Positions 33,091 through 39,594 of a stretch of DNA of 39,594 nucleotides are shown here, piece after piece. The stretch spans positions 1 to 39,594 of the forward strand of contig CAAFVM010000008.1 of NCBI GenBank assembly GCA_900766495.1. Reading direction: 5' to 3'. Below the pieces are notes generated by a model. That model was not told the DNA's origin. It saw only the letters and a list, made by a program, of their open reading frames with translations, and ran no database searches. Every line of letters starts with the position of its first letter. Position 1 is the stretch's first letter. This stretch comes from Clostridia bacterium (lineage in GTDB: Bacteria > Bacillota > Clostridia > Christensenellales > Borkfalkiaceae). Made by a program: the position numbers and the translations under genes.

Positions 33091-34504
33091 AATTACCCCC
33101 TTTGCCTCGGCAAAGCCGTCTTATCAGTTTCTCTTTGTCTTTCTGCACGGCGGTCTTTTCCGAGGGCTTTTTAGTTGCGTGAGGCGAACTCATAATATAA
33201 TATCGCAGCTCGTCGAGGGCGTGGTCGTCTTTTTTCACGGGCGAGTCGCCGTCGCCCCACCTGTAACTTTTAAGTTCCCTTATAAGGTTTACGCAGCAGG
33301 GAAAAATTCTTATTTTATCCGCCGCGAAATACTCCTTAACCCGAGCTATCCCCGCAAACTTGTCTTTGTTCACCTTGGGATTGCACGCCACGCCGTGCTC
33401 GAAAAACAAATCGGTAACGCTGCGCGAACACGCAAGAGTTTTCTGATTAGCCGCGCTGTCGATAAGCGCTTCTATCTTTCCGTCGCTTCTTCGGTGCCAC
33501 CCAAGCTCGTCGGCAAGCTCCTTGATTTTTTCGGCGTGATACTCAATGGTTCTTTCGGCTTCGTAATGCTCGGCTATCACGTAAACGTTGCCGTCGTAGT
33601 CTGTTGCGTAAAAGTGGCAGGAAAGCGGATTGTTAAGACCCGGGTCTATCGAAAGCTTGTCCTGCCAGTCGAAAGGCACCTCAAAAGGTTGAATAACGTG
33701 CTTGTTTTCGTCGAACTCCGGGTAAACCGCGCCGCTGCTTGCCTTAAACCTGCCGTACCTGCGCGATTCCAGCACGTCTTTCGGCAGAGCGGAGGTAAGC
33801 GCTTCGACCTCGGCGGAATCGAGATAGGGATTGTCGCCCCACTCCATAAATTCGTACCAGTTTTCCGGCGAACCCGAACGGTTAAGATATATTTCGTCGT
33901 AAATAAAGGTAAGCCCTTTGAGCGGCGTCATGGTGCCGAAAGAAATTCCGTTTTTATCAAGCAGGCGCATTCGGCATTCTTCGTAAACGTCTTCGGTCGG
34001 CTCCTCGTCGAACCACACGAAATCGAGCGAGGCTCCCTGAAACTTTTCCCGACCCTGGTCGCAACTTTTAAAACCTATAACCGACGTGCCGCCCAAAGCG
34101 TTTTTAACCGTCAACTGGTCGATAATTCCGTTTTCGATGTTATCTTTTCTGCCCGAAAGCATAACCGCGTCCACTATGTCGCACGGGCGCAGATACGAAA
34201 GAATTTTCTTTTGCGCAACGTCGCGCTGAACCTGTTGCGAAAGCGAAACCACCCAACCGAATACGTTTTTGCGGTTTTGCCTGTAAGGGTGAATCCCCCT
34301 CGCAAGCCACACGCTTTCAACCGCTCCGCATTCGGTTTTGCCGCTTCGGTTGCCGCCGAATACCCACCTGTTGGCTTTTAAACATTTATGAAACGCCATC
34401 TGCTTTTCGTGCACTTTTTCGCGATTGTAATTATACAGCTTGCCTTTGCGGCTTTCTATTTCGCTTTCTACGGCTATAAGTTTTTTTATAAGTTCCCTTT
34501 CCAT
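33080..34504 (-). CDS. Phage terminase large subunit
   Basis: 474 residues. Walker A is VFGGNRSGKTECG (residues about 48-60) and Walker B is LDFVWFDEEPTEDVYEE. The nuclease domain shows the acid positions of the RNase H-like fold: KLSIDPGLNNPLSCHFYATD, IEALIDSAANQKTL and KKDDHALDELRYYIMS. It pumps DNA through the portal and cuts it. All active-site residues expected of TerL are present, so the enzyme looks functional. AGGGGA sits directly before the ATG chosen. The frame is open 38 codons further up, but that stretch overlaps small repeats and is not conserved-looking. It is the first gene of the cassette. Confidence 0.93.
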   Translation of the reverse strand: MERELIKKLIAVESEIESRKGKLYNYNREKVHEKQMAFHKCLKANRWVFGGNRSGKTECGAVESVWLARGIHPYRQNRKNVFGWVVSLSQQVQRDVAQKKILSYLRPCDIVDAVMLSGRKDNIENGIIDQLTVKNALGGTSVIGFKSCDQGREKFQGASLDFVWFDEEPTEDVYEECRMRLLDKNGISFGTMTPLKGLTFIYDEIYLNRSGSPENWYEFMEWGDNPYLDSAEVEALTSALPKDVLESRRYGRFKASSGAVYPEFDENKHVIQPFEVPFDWQDKLSIDPGLNNPLSCHFYATDYDGNVYVIAEHYEAERTIEYHAEKIKELADELGWHRRSDGKIEALIDSAANQKTLACSRSVTDLFFEHGVACNPKVNKDKFAGIARVKEYFAADKIRIFPCCVNLIRELKSYRWGDGDSPVKKDDHALDELRYYIMSSPHATKKPSEKTAVQKDKEKLIRRLCRGKGGNFGK

Positions 34505-34623
34505 TCCCCTCGCCTTGCTTTTACTGAAAATTCCGCCTTTTTTCACTCCGATAAAAATTTTTGCCCTATATAAGCCGCCGCCTATATTCGCGCCCGCCTT
34601 TACCCCCTCTTTTACCACGATTT

Positions 34624-34703
34624 CACCCCGCCGAATTAATTGCCGCGCGGCATAATAATTGCACCCGCGGAATTAATTGTTCCGCAAAATAGTTGCCCCG
34701 CCG
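34624..34703. repeat. Short direct repeats between terminase and the divergent secreted-protein gene
   Basis: Four variants of an AATTAATTG core preceded by a CCGC-rich block end at 34642, 34661, 34679 and 34695 (steps of 19, 18 and 16). The core reads AATTAATTG twice, ATAATAATTG once and ATAGTTG once. Regulator binding and packaging-site functions are both possible. Confidence 0.45.
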
Positions 34704-34766
34704 CGCATACGACGAACTTTTTCCGTTTTCGACCCACAATTTCCTTATTCGCATAAAAATTGGGGT

Positions 34767-34772
34767 TATAAT
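34767..34772 (+). promoter_or_regulatory. -10 box directly before a secreted-protein start codon
   Basis: A consensus TATAAT ends at the base before ATG 34773 and lies nine bases before ATG 34782. The -35 region (CTTATT at 17 bases) is poor. If used, the message begins at or just before the second ATG. Confidence 0.4.
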
Positions 34773-35636
34773 ATGCCCACTATGAAAAAGTTATTTTTAT
34801 TCGTCGTCGCCTGCCTTACGGTTACGCTCGCGGCAGCGGCGGCTTATCGAGCGCCGTCTGAAAATAAAGTATACTTTCAAAGCGCGGCGGCAAATTCGCA
34901 AGTTCATAAAACGGTTACGCAAAGTTTTTCAAGCGACAAACCTAAAATTTTTAACGCGGCGTTCGCTTCCGAAAACCCGAGCTTTCAATACGCGCGGATT
35001 CTCGAACAAAACGTGGCGTTTTACTCCGACCCGTCCTGCACTCTTATAAAATTTTATTTGCCCTATTCCTATTTTGTCCGCGTAATAACGGCGGGCGAAT
35101 CTGTAACAAAGGCGACTTATATGGACGGCGTTTACGCTCCCGCAAAAGAGGGCTACATAAAAACCGCCGACCTTTACGCATTCGACGGTTCGCCGCAACA
35201 GCCGTTTCCTATGTTAAGGCTGACGCTCGCAACCGAGGAAGTTATTTTCACCGACCCGAATTCGGGAGCCAAAGCCGTACTTGAAAGCGGAACGTCCGCC
35301 GCCTATTACGGCGAAATTAAAAGCGGCGGCGTAAGTTTTTACTACGTTTACGCCGGCGGACACATAGGTTATGTACGCGCTTCCGCGTTTTTCGCCCACA
35401 ACCTTCCGCTTTCAGCCGACCCGCTGCCCGAGCCTGATACCGACCCGATTACGCCGATCGACGACCAACCGAGCGCTAGCGACGAACAACCCTCAAAAAG
35501 CAACGGCGGCGAAATTTTAACCGCGGTAATTATCGTTGCGGTTTCGCTCGCCACGTTAAGCGTGATTTACGCGGCGTTCCGCCCGCGCGGTTCCGCTCTG
35601 AAAAACGCGGCAAGTTCCGATAACGACGATTTTTGA
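34773..35636 (+). CDS. Secreted SH3-like protein with C-terminal membrane anchor
   Basis: 287 residues from ATG 34773, or 284 from ATG 34782, which begins MKKLFLFVVACLTVTLAAAA and is a good signal peptide. The body has two SH3b-like segments (ILEQNVAFYSDPSCTLIKFY and LTLATEEVIFTDPNSGAKAV), each ending in a GYIKTADLYAF or GYVRASAFF motif. A Pro/Asp/Ser-rich stalk (PDTDPITPIDDQPSASDEQP) leads to a C-terminal membrane helix (ILTAVIIVAVSLATLSVIYA) and a basic tail. It should face the cell exterior, perhaps binding wall material. It shares signal, SH3-like part and anchor with the protein at 36680. No proper ribosome site is seen. Confidence 0.75.
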   Translation: MPTMKKLFLFVVACLTVTLAAAAAYRAPSENKVYFQSAAANSQVHKTVTQSFSSDKPKIFNAAFASENPSFQYARILEQNVAFYSDPSCTLIKFYLPYSYFVRVITAGESVTKATYMDGVYAPAKEGYIKTADLYAFDGSPQQPFPMLRLTLATEEVIFTDPNSGAKAVLESGTSAAYYGEIKSGGVSFYYVYAGGHIGYVRASAFFAHNLPLSADPLPEPDTDPITPIDDQPSASDEQPSKSNGGEILTAVIIVAVSLATLSVIYAAFRPRGSALKNAASSDNDDF

Positions 35637-35768
35637 ACAAATTAGCTTTTGCTTTATCTTTTAATATAATTTTTTATGCGCCTTTTTGTTTTGTTTCGCG
35701 TTATAAAGCTACAATTTATAAAACGCGCCGACAATCGGGCGAAGGCAAATATTTTTAAAGTTTAATTT

Positions 35769-36248
35769 TTATGCGTTGCGGTCGCGCACGCTGTTTTGCG
35801 TAGTGTTTTTTTCGGCAATGGCTTTAAGCTTCGCATATTTTACCCTCAAAAAATACACATCCGAAAATTCCCTTTTAAACCACTCTTCGTTTATGCCGCG
35901 CTTTTCGGCGATTTTATCGAGTTTGGCTTCGAGTTTTTTCTGCTTTCTGAAATATTTGCGCGACGAATAATCAAAGTCGTCGCCTGATTTTTTGCGAAAA
36001 AACTTATATTCCGCAAGCCGCCTTTCTTCATCGGATAGTCTGCTTAAAATATCTTCGACGAGAACCTTCAAACCCGTCAGCCTGTCCGCCTGATTTTGCA
36101 AAAGCAATATTTTATCCATTTGTGCGAGCGTCTTGCTCGACGACTGAAACGACGAAACGGCTTTATATAACACAAGCTCGTCCAACCCTTCGACGATTCC
36201 GTCCAGCGCCGTATAAGAATACAGCACCGTTTTTAGAACGATATTCAT
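35769..36248 (-). CDS. Conserved small protein with sigma-region-4-like C-terminus, possible transcription regulator
   Basis: 159 residues. The N-terminus MNIVLKTVLYSYTALDGIVE is helical. The C-terminal half reads SRLSDEERRLAEYKFFRKKS, then DYSSRKYFRKQKKLEAKLDK. The pattern of Leu-Ser/x-x-Glu-Arg, a KxFF step and Ser-x-Arg-x-YFR-KQ resembles the helix-turn-helix of ArpU-type and sigma-like phage late regulators, although similar proteins may be ordinary Clostridial chromosomal genes. AAGGAGG lies six bases before the ATG. Two promoter candidates lie upstream: TTGCAA-17-TATAAT at 36291-36319 and an extended -10 at 36429-36437 beside a LexA-like box. It points toward the phage-head cassette, with one divergent gene in between. 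Confidence 0.6.
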   Translation of the reverse strand: MNIVLKTVLYSYTALDGIVEGLDELVLYKAVSSFQSSSKTLAQMDKILLLQNQADRLTGLKVLVEDILSRLSDEERRLAEYKFFRKKSGDDFDYSSRKYFRKQKKLEAKLDKIAEKRGINEEWFKREFSDVYFLRVKYAKLKAIAEKNTTQNSVRDRNA

Positions 36249-36290
36249 AACACACCTCCTTAAATTGTGAATTTCGCCCTTCACGCCTAA

Positions 36291-36319
36291 ATTATAATAG
36301 GCACGGAGCAATTTTGCAA
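36291..36319 (-). promoter_or_regulatory. Promoter of the small regulator
   Basis: On the minus strand, TTGCAA (36319-36314), 17 bases and TATAAT (36296-36291), 42 bases before the ATG at 36248. Confidence 0.75.
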
Positions 36320-36410
36320 TAGAGTTATGACATATTTTTATAATTTTTTTCAAATTTCAGCATTTGCCTTATAAAATTAGTTTTTTAACCCGATCGAGAC
36401 AAAATTATTA

Positions 36411-36422
36411 GAACATATGTTC
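36411..36422. promoter_or_regulatory. LexA (SOS) box candidate
   Basis: GAACATATGTTC is a perfect 12-bp palindrome and, with the flanking bases AGAACATATGTTCG, differs at one outer base from the Bacillus LexA/DinR box CGAACATATGTTCG. It lies in the divergent region between the small regulator (36248, minus) and the secreted protein (36680, plus). Confidence 0.65.
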
Positions 36423-36428
36423 GCAAAT

Positions 36429-36437
36429 ATTATAACA
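36429..36437 (-). promoter_or_regulatory. Extended -10 promoter next to the LexA box
   Basis: On the minus strand TGTTATAAT (36437-36429) is an extended -10 element; the -35 is poor. The expected start near 36422 would place the LexA box at about +1 to +12, where it would block initiation. The transcript would lead to the regulator gene at 36248. Confidence 0.5.
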
Positions 36438-36643
36438 CAAACATCTCTGAAATTTTAGTTTTATATGACAGGTTTTTAAAAGTTAATTAAAAAATTTTTT
36501 TCGTGCACACAATCCGTTTTAAAAAACCGTTAAAAACGCCCCGCTCAAGTTTTATTTTGCGCGGGTCATATCGGCGGGTATTTCTCTTCTTTACGTTCTT
36601 TACGCGCGCGACTGCTATAAAATAAAATAAATATATTATTCGC

Positions 36644-36672
36644 TTGACTAAAATGCGCAAATATACTAAAAT
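36644..36672 (+). promoter_or_regulatory. Promoter giving a leaderless transcript for the 581-residue secreted protein
   Basis: TTGACT (36644-36649), 17 bases and TAAAAT (36667-36672). The start codon is at 36680, so transcription should begin on or one base before the ATG. There is no ribosome site in between. Confidence 0.7.
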
Positions 36673-36679
36673 TAGTGGT

Positions 36680-38425
36680 ATGAAGCGTTTAAAAAGTCTT
36701 TTCGCCTGTGCTCTCGCGGCGTTTAGTTTAATAATAATTTCGGTAGCGGCGCCGTTTTCGGGGTTAAATATAAAAACCGCCTATGCCGACCGAATAATTT
36801 CCGACACGAAGCGGCTTGAATATTTCGAGCTGAAAAAACCGCTCGCCGTCGCGCGCGACGACGAAAACGTTTATATCGCCGAAGAAAAAAAACTCGTCGT
36901 TTACCACGACGACACTTACGACGCCATAGAACTCGACGATTTCTCGATTAAGCAAATATGCAAAGTCGGCGATAAACTTTTGGTTTTAAACGGCGACAAA
37001 CTTTGGCTGTTCAATCCCGCCACAAGCGAGGTAACAGCGATTTCCGGGTTCGAAAGCGGTATAAGCGCGATTTCCTCGTGCGGAAACGCTTTTGCGGTAA
37101 GTCACAAAGTCAACCCTAACCCCGCTTCGAGCGAACCCGCCATTGTGGTTTATTCGGTTACCGACATAGCCAATTTCATCTTTGCAAAAACCACCGAATA
37201 CAAAACGACCGGTTCGAAAGCGCCCGAAGAAATAGCTCTTGCAACCGACGGCGGAGTGTTCTACCCCATTGCAGATCCTAACGGTAGCACGATTGTAAAG
37301 CAAATCTCCAACACCGCTACCTACTACTCGACTGAACTCACCAACATATCGTCGCTTGTTTATTATAACGGCGTTTTGTACTTTTTTACAGGCAACAATA
37401 AGCTTTGCGCTATGACCGACGACCAAAGCAAAACGGTAACCGTGAAATGCGATTTGAATTCTTTGGGTTGCCCGTCGGCGCGCGGCTCGTTCGTTTCGAA
37501 CGACAACATGCTTATTTGTGACTATGAAAACAACCGCATAATCGAATATTCGCTTTCATCGGGTGCGCTTACCGATTTTGAAATAAGCTTTACCAAAATA
37601 GATTTGCCCGGCGGTTTTGGTTTCGATTACACCGCCGAGCTTTACACCGTAAACGTTAAAAATACCGACGAAATCTACGAAATCGACCTCGACAAGTCGC
37701 TTGAAAACGGGTATTTTACTTATGTGGGCTATCACTCGCCCGCAAAAACAAGAAACTATCTTGTAGCCGCTGCCATAGGCGACGACTACTACCTTATAAT
37801 AGGCGACGTCGCCGCTCTCATCGTTAAAGACGAGGCGACATATCCGCTGACCGCAATAGCTAAGACGCGGGTAAGCGCGCAAAAATTCGTCACAAGCGAC
37901 GCATCAGCCTACACTCTGCCCGCGCTCGAAGCGTTCCGCAAATTTTCCTCACAAGCCGTGCAGAAATTCGTTTGCTTCGGGCTTGAAAAATCGCAAACCG
38001 CAACCGTGGAATACACGTTCGATTTGTGCGGCAGAACTTACGCGCTTATTTCGAGCGGCGGTAAATTCGGCTATATTCCCTATTCGTTTTTGTGCGATTC
38101 GCTTTACGTTCCGGACGCGAAAACCGATTTTTACACCGCTATGGTGTGGCACAAAACCGTGCCACTTTATCGCAACGCCGATTTAACCGATAAAATCGTA
38201 GATATTCCCGCGCGCTCGCAAATTATGATTTACGAAACCAACAACGGCGTAAGCCTTGTGCGCGACCGGAACGGTAACAAAGGGTATATTCAAAGCGGGT
38301 GCATACGCAACGCTTCTTACTATAAAATCCGCGCGGTTTTAATAACCGTAATAGCCGCGTTCGCCCTTATGGTAACGGCGCTCTTCCTTGAACGCAGATT
38401 TTTATACAGCAAAAAGAAAGTCTGA
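36680..38425 (+). CDS. Secreted propeller/SH3-like protein with C-terminal membrane anchor
   Basis: 581 residues. MKRLKSLFACALAAFSLIII ending ...AYA-DR is a signal peptide. A six- or seven-fold beta-propeller-like region follows with repeated strands (VYIAEEKKLVVY, LLVLNGDKLWLFNPAT, LYFFTGNNKLCAMTDDQ and MLICDYENNRIIEYSL). The last third has SH3-like segments (MVWHKTVPLYRNADLTDKIV, then GVSLVRDRNGNKGYIQSGCI). A membrane helix (VLITVIAAFALMVTALFL) and a basic tail end the protein. It probably acts at the cell surface. It begins with no leader (see the promoter at 36644-36672), so the in-frame ATGs upstream lie in the promoter. Sugar-, wall- or protein-binding roles are all open. Confidence 0.78.
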   Translation: MKRLKSLFACALAAFSLIIISVAAPFSGLNIKTAYADRIISDTKRLEYFELKKPLAVARDDENVYIAEEKKLVVYHDDTYDAIELDDFSIKQICKVGDKLLVLNGDKLWLFNPATSEVTAISGFESGISAISSCGNAFAVSHKVNPNPASSEPAIVVYSVTDIANFIFAKTTEYKTTGSKAPEEIALATDGGVFYPIADPNGSTIVKQISNTATYYSTELTNISSLVYYNGVLYFFTGNNKLCAMTDDQSKTVTVKCDLNSLGCPSARGSFVSNDNMLICDYENNRIIEYSLSSGALTDFEISFTKIDLPGGFGFDYTAELYTVNVKNTDEIYEIDLDKSLENGYFTYVGYHSPAKTRNYLVAAAIGDDYYLIIGDVAALIVKDEATYPLTAIAKTRVSAQKFVTSDASAYTLPALEAFRKFSSQAVQKFVCFGLEKSQTATVEYTFDLCGRTYALISSGGKFGYIPYSFLCDSLYVPDAKTDFYTAMVWHKTVPLYRNADLTDKIVDIPARSQIMIYETNNGVSLVRDRNGNKGYIQSGCIRNASYYKIRAVLITVIAAFALMVTALFLERRFLYSKKKV

Positions 38426-38445
38426 TTTTTTGCTAATTTCCACAT

Positions 38446-38602
38446 CTGTCATTCCGAGCGAAACCTGGGAATCTCGTGGAAACGAACCGTTCGCTCTACC
38501 GTCATTCTGAACGAATGTGAAGAATCCGGCGGAGCGTTTTTTTTCTTCCCCGTGACAAAATTTTTCTTTTATTTAGGTATTTCTTCGCGAGGGTTAGTTT
38601 TA
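38446..38602. repeat. Repeat cluster downstream of the 581-residue secreted protein
   Basis: One family A copy (38446-38484, identical over 39 bases to 18613-18651), one degenerate A-like piece starting GTCATTCTGAACGAATG (38500-38530) and one family B copy (about 38546-38602). No gene is seen in 38426-38780. Confidence 0.8.
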
Positions 38603-38622
38603 TCTTCATATCACAAACGTAG

Positions 38623-38641
38623 GGGCGACCATCGGTCGCCC
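38623..38641 (+). terminator. GGGCGACC hairpin terminator
   Basis: GGGCGACC and GGTCGCCC pair perfectly around ATC, followed by GCTTTTTTAC. The same kind of GTAGGGGCGACC hairpin is a common intergenic unit in gut Clostridia, as I remember. Confidence 0.7.
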
Positions 38642-38655
38642 GCTTTTTTACAAAA

Positions 38656-38697
38656 AAAACAACCGCTTGCCGTTATTTCTCGGCGGGCGGTTGTTTT
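38656..38697. terminator. Bidirectional terminator between convergent genes
   Basis: AAAACAACCGCTTGCCG and CGGCGGGCGGTTGTTTT pair with two adjoining mismatches around eight bases, with T runs on both strands. It serves the plus-strand secreted protein and the minus-strand membrane protein. Confidence 0.75.
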
Positions 38698-38780
38698 GTT
38701 TTTAATATAATAGTCAGTCTATAAGTCGATTATCGACTGTTTCGTTTTTAAATAAATTTTTCTGCCGATTAAAAATACTT

Positions 38781-39356
38781 TTACTCGGCGGCGGTTTCGT
38801 TACCCGCGGCTTCGCTTTTTTCTTTAATTAACTCCGCTTGTTCTGCCCCGTATTTGCAAATAAGCGACGTAAGCAAAAGCGCCGCGCCAAGCATAACCGA
38901 ACCGTAGTTGTCTATGTTCATCGGAGCAACGTCTTTTAAAACCGCGCTCATAATTGCGTAAACAATAGAAGCTATTATCTGCGCGCCGAGCGGAATGCAA
39001 ATGGCGAGTATTCCAAGCCGAGTAAGCTCTTTCGCGCCCGCAAAAGTAAACGGCGTTCCCGCTTGAAGTTCGCGTTTAAAATAAATTTCCGAAAACTTGC
39101 AAAGAACGGCTTCGCCCGCACACAAAACCATTGCCGCCGCCATAGAAGCGTAAACCGTTCCGAGCGTTGTTTGCGCCTGTTCTATAAGAATTTGTTCAAG
39201 GTTTTCGCCCGCAATTTTTACGACCTCCGCGCCCACAGCAACCATAACTATCCCCAGCGCGCACCCGCAAAAGCCTATTATCGTTAAAATAAACAGCACT
39301 TTGCTTATGATTTTGCCCGCTTTTGCCAGCCCTTGAATTGTTTTTAAAGTTTTCAT
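38781..39356 (-). CDS. Four-helix membrane protein, DUF2975-like
   Basis: 191 residues with four membrane helices at about 20-45, 75-95, 118-140 and 150-170. RELQAGTPFTFAGAKELTRL, then GILAICIPLGAQIIASIVYA, has the amphipathic linker and Gly-Thr-Pro-Phe turn seen in DUF2975-type proteins, which are often paired with a small XRE regulator; none is visible before the window ends. AAGGAG lies six bases before the ATG; the frame is open 11 codons further up without a site. The C-terminal tail is acidic. Confidence 0.65.
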   Translation of the reverse strand: MKTLKTIQGLAKAGKIISKVLFILTIIGFCGCALGIVMVAVGAEVVKIAGENLEQILIEQAQTTLGTVYASMAAAMVLCAGEAVLCKFSEIYFKRELQAGTPFTFAGAKELTRLGILAICIPLGAQIIASIVYAIMSAVLKDVAPMNIDNYGSVMLGAALLLTSLICKYGAEQAELIKEKSEAAGNETAAE

Positions 39357-39395
39357 TTTTATCTCCTTAGGGATTCCATTCGTCATCACTAACTA

Positions 39396-39594
39396 TTTTT
39401 GCGGGAATAAATCGGTTTTTGCTGCGTTAAACTCCCATCAACGTACGCTAAGTACGATTTCGGTCGTTTGCCTTGCAAAAACCGAACCGCAAGACGGCGA
39501 TTTCTTCACCGCAAAAATGCGAAGCACCGAAAAGAGCGCATTTTTAGATGATTTTTCGGCGAGCGCGAGGCAGCCGTACTCGTCGTACGGCAAT
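39396..39594. repeat. Palindrome-rich non-coding stretch at the window edge
   Basis: No gene. It holds perfect hairpins CGTAC-GCTAA-GTACG (near 39442-39456) and GCCGTAC-TCGTC-GTACGGC (39573-39591), and the pair TTTTTGC/GCAAAAA. It looks like part of a structured dispersed element that continues past the window. Confidence 0.4.

Noticed and set aside
33056..34381. 441-codon plus-strand ORF opposite the terminase gene
   Set aside because: It lies wholly antisense to a gene with intact catalytic motifs, has no ribosome site and no recognisable domain. It is a shadow of GC-biased codon use.
1..39594. CRISPR arrays, tRNA or rRNA genes, riboswitches, biosynthetic clusters, restriction or toxin-antitoxin systems
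   Set aside because: None could be recognised by motif or repeat pattern. Spaced 39-bp repeats of family A are not regularly spaced and are not CRISPR.

Overview
The window looks like chromosomal DNA of a moderate-GC, spore-lineage Firmicute (class Clostridia, probably an uncultured gut-type organism). The reasons are strong AAGGAGG-type ribosome sites, several TTG and GTG starts, the sporulation genes yqfC and yqfD, the Firmicute gene order phoH-pgpH-ybeY-era-yqzL-recO, and clusters of the dispersed intergenic repeat that starts CTGTCATTCCGAGCG. No tRNA, rRNA, CRISPR array or transposase gene was seen. Taxonomy below class level is not supported by anything I could compute.

Layout. 1-3.4 kb: the end of a sugar-type ABC solute-binding protein, a membrane-anchored LuxR-type regulator, a truncated multi-TM sensor and a cupin remnant. 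3.4-10.7 kb, all on the minus strand: a GH32 beta-fructosidase, aspS, an intracellular GH20 hexosaminidase-like enzyme and galT. 10.8-14.8 kb: dinB with a VTT/TVP38-type membrane protein, and malQ. 14.8-17.3 kb: a repeat cluster, an HNH protein, a lipoprotein and nrdR. 17.5-24.1 kb: the conserved cluster yqfC-yqfD-phoH-pgpH-ybeY-era-yqzL-recO, written here in transcription order from right to left. It is interrupted by repeats between era and yqzL and lacks dgkA and cdd.

24.4-34.5 kb: a compact, single-strand cassette of ten intact genes for a P22/podovirus-like DNA-filled head: large terminase, a possible small terminase, a Cys-rich small protein, portal, scaffold-like protein, major capsid, head-completion adaptor, a gp10-like stabilisation protein, two beta/small accessory proteins and a coiled-coil protein. 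No integrase, replication, repressor, lysis or tail-fibre gene was recognised on either side. Host genes abut directly, and a dispersed 27-bp repeat also found beside phoH sits inside the cassette.

34.7-39.4 kb: two secreted SH3-like proteins with C-terminal membrane anchors, both apparently transcribed with little or no leader; between them a small conserved protein with a sigma-region-4-like C-terminus; then a small membrane protein. In the divergent region upstream of the small regulator is a perfect GAACATATGTTC palindrome, which matches the Firmicute LexA (SOS) box. It lies next to an extended -10 promoter that points at the regulator.

The most interesting reading, which is inference, is an SOS-linked, stripped-down, vertically kept phage-head system comparable in logic to PBSX or gene transfer agents. 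A simple remnant prophage is the main alternative. Carbohydrate genes dominate the left half: fructoside hydrolysis, hexosamine release, galactose-1-phosphate entry and glucan transfer, all probably cytoplasmic.
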